5,039 nt of DNA from HGM11416 sp045596285 (GTDB lineage: Bacteria; Bacillota; Clostridia; Christensenellales; Borkfalkiaceae), in the NCBI GenBank assembly GCA_045596285.1, contig JAZOCA010000146.1:1-5039 (forward strand), written 5' to 3'. Position 1 is the stretch's first letter, and every line of letters starts with the position of its first letter. The notes under the pieces are model-generated. The model was not told where the DNA came from. It saw only the letters and a program-made list of their open reading frames with translations, and ran no database searches. This document shows, piece by piece, positions 4,030-5,039 of the stretch. The position numbers and the translations under genes are program-made.

Positions 4030-5039
4030 TTATAGAGTTTCTTTTAGACGGGATTTTACACCTTGTTTAACAAGAACTGCTTCGTCAATTATTTTTATAT
4101 ATTCTTCTTTGCTAACTGCCTTAGAAAGCGCATTCCAAAGATCTGCCTTTTTACTAGTTCCCTCTCCTGCGCAAATTAAAACTTTTTTAGCATATTCCAT
4201 CAATTCTTCCATTTGCGTTTGCTTATTATAAACAACTTCTACTTTGTATTCATTATTTGGCTCAACTGAAATATCTAATGCGGTGCAATTCGTTAAAACT
4301 TCTTCCGTATCAACTAATTTACCATTTACGTATAAGGCGATTTTACCATCAAAAATATCTTTAAAGCGAACTGCAAATTTACGTTTGTTAGGAACAACCG
4401 AACTATCACCCTTGGTGGAAATTGTTAATATTTGCTTTACTTTATTACCACAAACAACAGATTGATTTTCAAAATTTGTAAAATGAATGCCTGATTTATT
4501 TTCAACCGCCCCGTCTTCATATAATTCATAATTACCATTACCCGTATATACGTTGATTTCCATATTAGAGGGGTTCTTTACAGAATTTCCTTTATCTAAA
4601 GACAACGGCAAAATACCGCCTTCTTTTATAAGAACGGGAATGCTTTCCATCTCTCTATATAAAGTTAATTTTTTACCACCGGCAGAAACGTTATATTTTG
4701 CACCTGTAAAAATATCGGTCCACTTACCTTCGGGAATCCAAGCTTTAACGCGCGCAAAGCCATCTGCTTTTGACTTTGAAGTAACGGGAATTACAAGCAA
4801 CTGACCGCCAAATAAATATTCATTTTTATATTTATAAGCCTGCGGCAAATCCCATTCATAATATAACGGTTCAATTAAAGCCAATCCTTCGTTATTCGTT
4901 CTGTATGCAGCAGAATATAAATAAGGTATTAATTGATGGCGAAGCTTCATCCACTTTTTAACCAATTCCCCAGCACCGTTACCATAAGCCCAAGGCTCTT
5001 TCGTTATAATTTCGGCACAACTGCAGTGCAAACGATTTA
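4030..5039 (-). CDS. Glycoside hydrolase family 31, C-terminal part (alpha-glucosidase or alpha-xylosidase type)
   Basis: The 3' part of a GH31 gene; the frame stays open to the window edge, so it is partial. The first visible residues are NRLHCSC, so the apparent start at 5031 (a TTG) is an internal leucine and not the true start. GH31 enzymes are retaining hydrolases that release alpha-linked glucose or xylose. Visible family marks: RLHCSC...KEPWAYG, the end of the barrel, with the substrate-contacting His of the R-x-H-type motif; MKLRHQLIPYLYSAAY, the final barrel helix; EPLYYEWD; then LFGGQLLVIPVT and VKAWIPEGKWTDIFTG, the proximal beta domain; and IPVLIKEGGILPL. A distal beta-sandwich follows (about 150-270 of the visible part: YELYEDGAV, YVNGKLVDTEE). 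The last 60 residues form a helical tail. The catalytic aspartates lie upstream, outside the window, so substrate cannot be judged. No signal peptide can be assessed. Probably resident chromosome. Confidence 0.92.
   Translation of the reverse strand, partial: NRLHCSCAEIITKEPWAYGNGAGELVKKWMKLRHQLIPYLYSAAYRTNNEGLALIEPLYYEWDLPQAYKYKNEYLFGGQLLVIPVTSKSKADGFARVKAWIPEGKWTDIFTGAKYNVSAGGKKLTLYREMESIPVLIKEGGILPLSLDKGNSVKNPSNMEINVYTGNGNYELYEDGAVENKSGIHFTNFENQSVVCGNKVKQILTISTKGDSSVVPNKRKFAVRFKDIFDGKIALYVNGKLVDTEEVLTNCTALDISVEPNNEYKVEVVYNKQTQMEELMEYAKKVLICAGEGTSKKADLWNALSKAVSKEEYIKIIDEAVLVKQGVKSRLKETL

Noticed and set aside
4244..4804. Plus-strand frames over the GH31 gene
   Set aside because: They are antisense to a conserved GH31 coding sequence, with no ribosome binding sites.

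Overview
The window is about two-thirds A+T. Its ribosome binding sites are strong GGAGG sites and its promoters are sigma-A-like, and its proteins look like low-GC Firmicutes, most likely a gut Clostridia or an uncultured relative. This assignment rests on style only, since no marker gene is present. It looks like an accessory, mobile-element-associated segment next to a chromosomal carbohydrate gene.

Layout from left to right. Positions 1-510 hold no convincing gene, only short open frames without usable starts. Positions 511-1240 hold a complete type II toxin-antitoxin operon on the minus strand: a consensus promoter, a RelB/DinJ-type antitoxin, a RelE/ParE-type toxin overlapping it by 11 bases, and an intrinsic terminator. 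Positions 1256-1538 hold the decayed remains, also minus strand, of a small helix-turn-helix or sigma-region-4-like regulator with an in-frame stop and a diverged partial repeat. Positions 1560-1860 are non-coding but structured: a long interrupted inverted repeat, a perfect short palindrome, and a promoter-like region with two direct repeats 21 bp apart. Positions 1892-3403 encode a large serine recombinase on the plus strand, the probable integrase of a mobile element whose ends are not visible. Positions 3404-4029 are very AT-rich and contain terminators plus a candidate stand-alone structured RNA (about 3541-3772). That RNA has a perfect consensus promoter and two interleaved complementary pairs at its 3' end. 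Positions 4030-5039 hold the C-terminal part of a GH31 glycoside hydrolase on the minus strand, whose N-terminus lies beyond the window.

How the parts relate (inference): the recombinase, the toxin-antitoxin pair and the decayed regulator form a mobile-element module in which the recombinase moves the DNA and the addiction pair stabilises it. The GH31 gene is probably resident chromosome. The junction would then lie in the AT-rich gap, but no attachment site can be fixed from one sequence. The most unusual item is the candidate RNA at 3541-3772, which I could not match to a known family.
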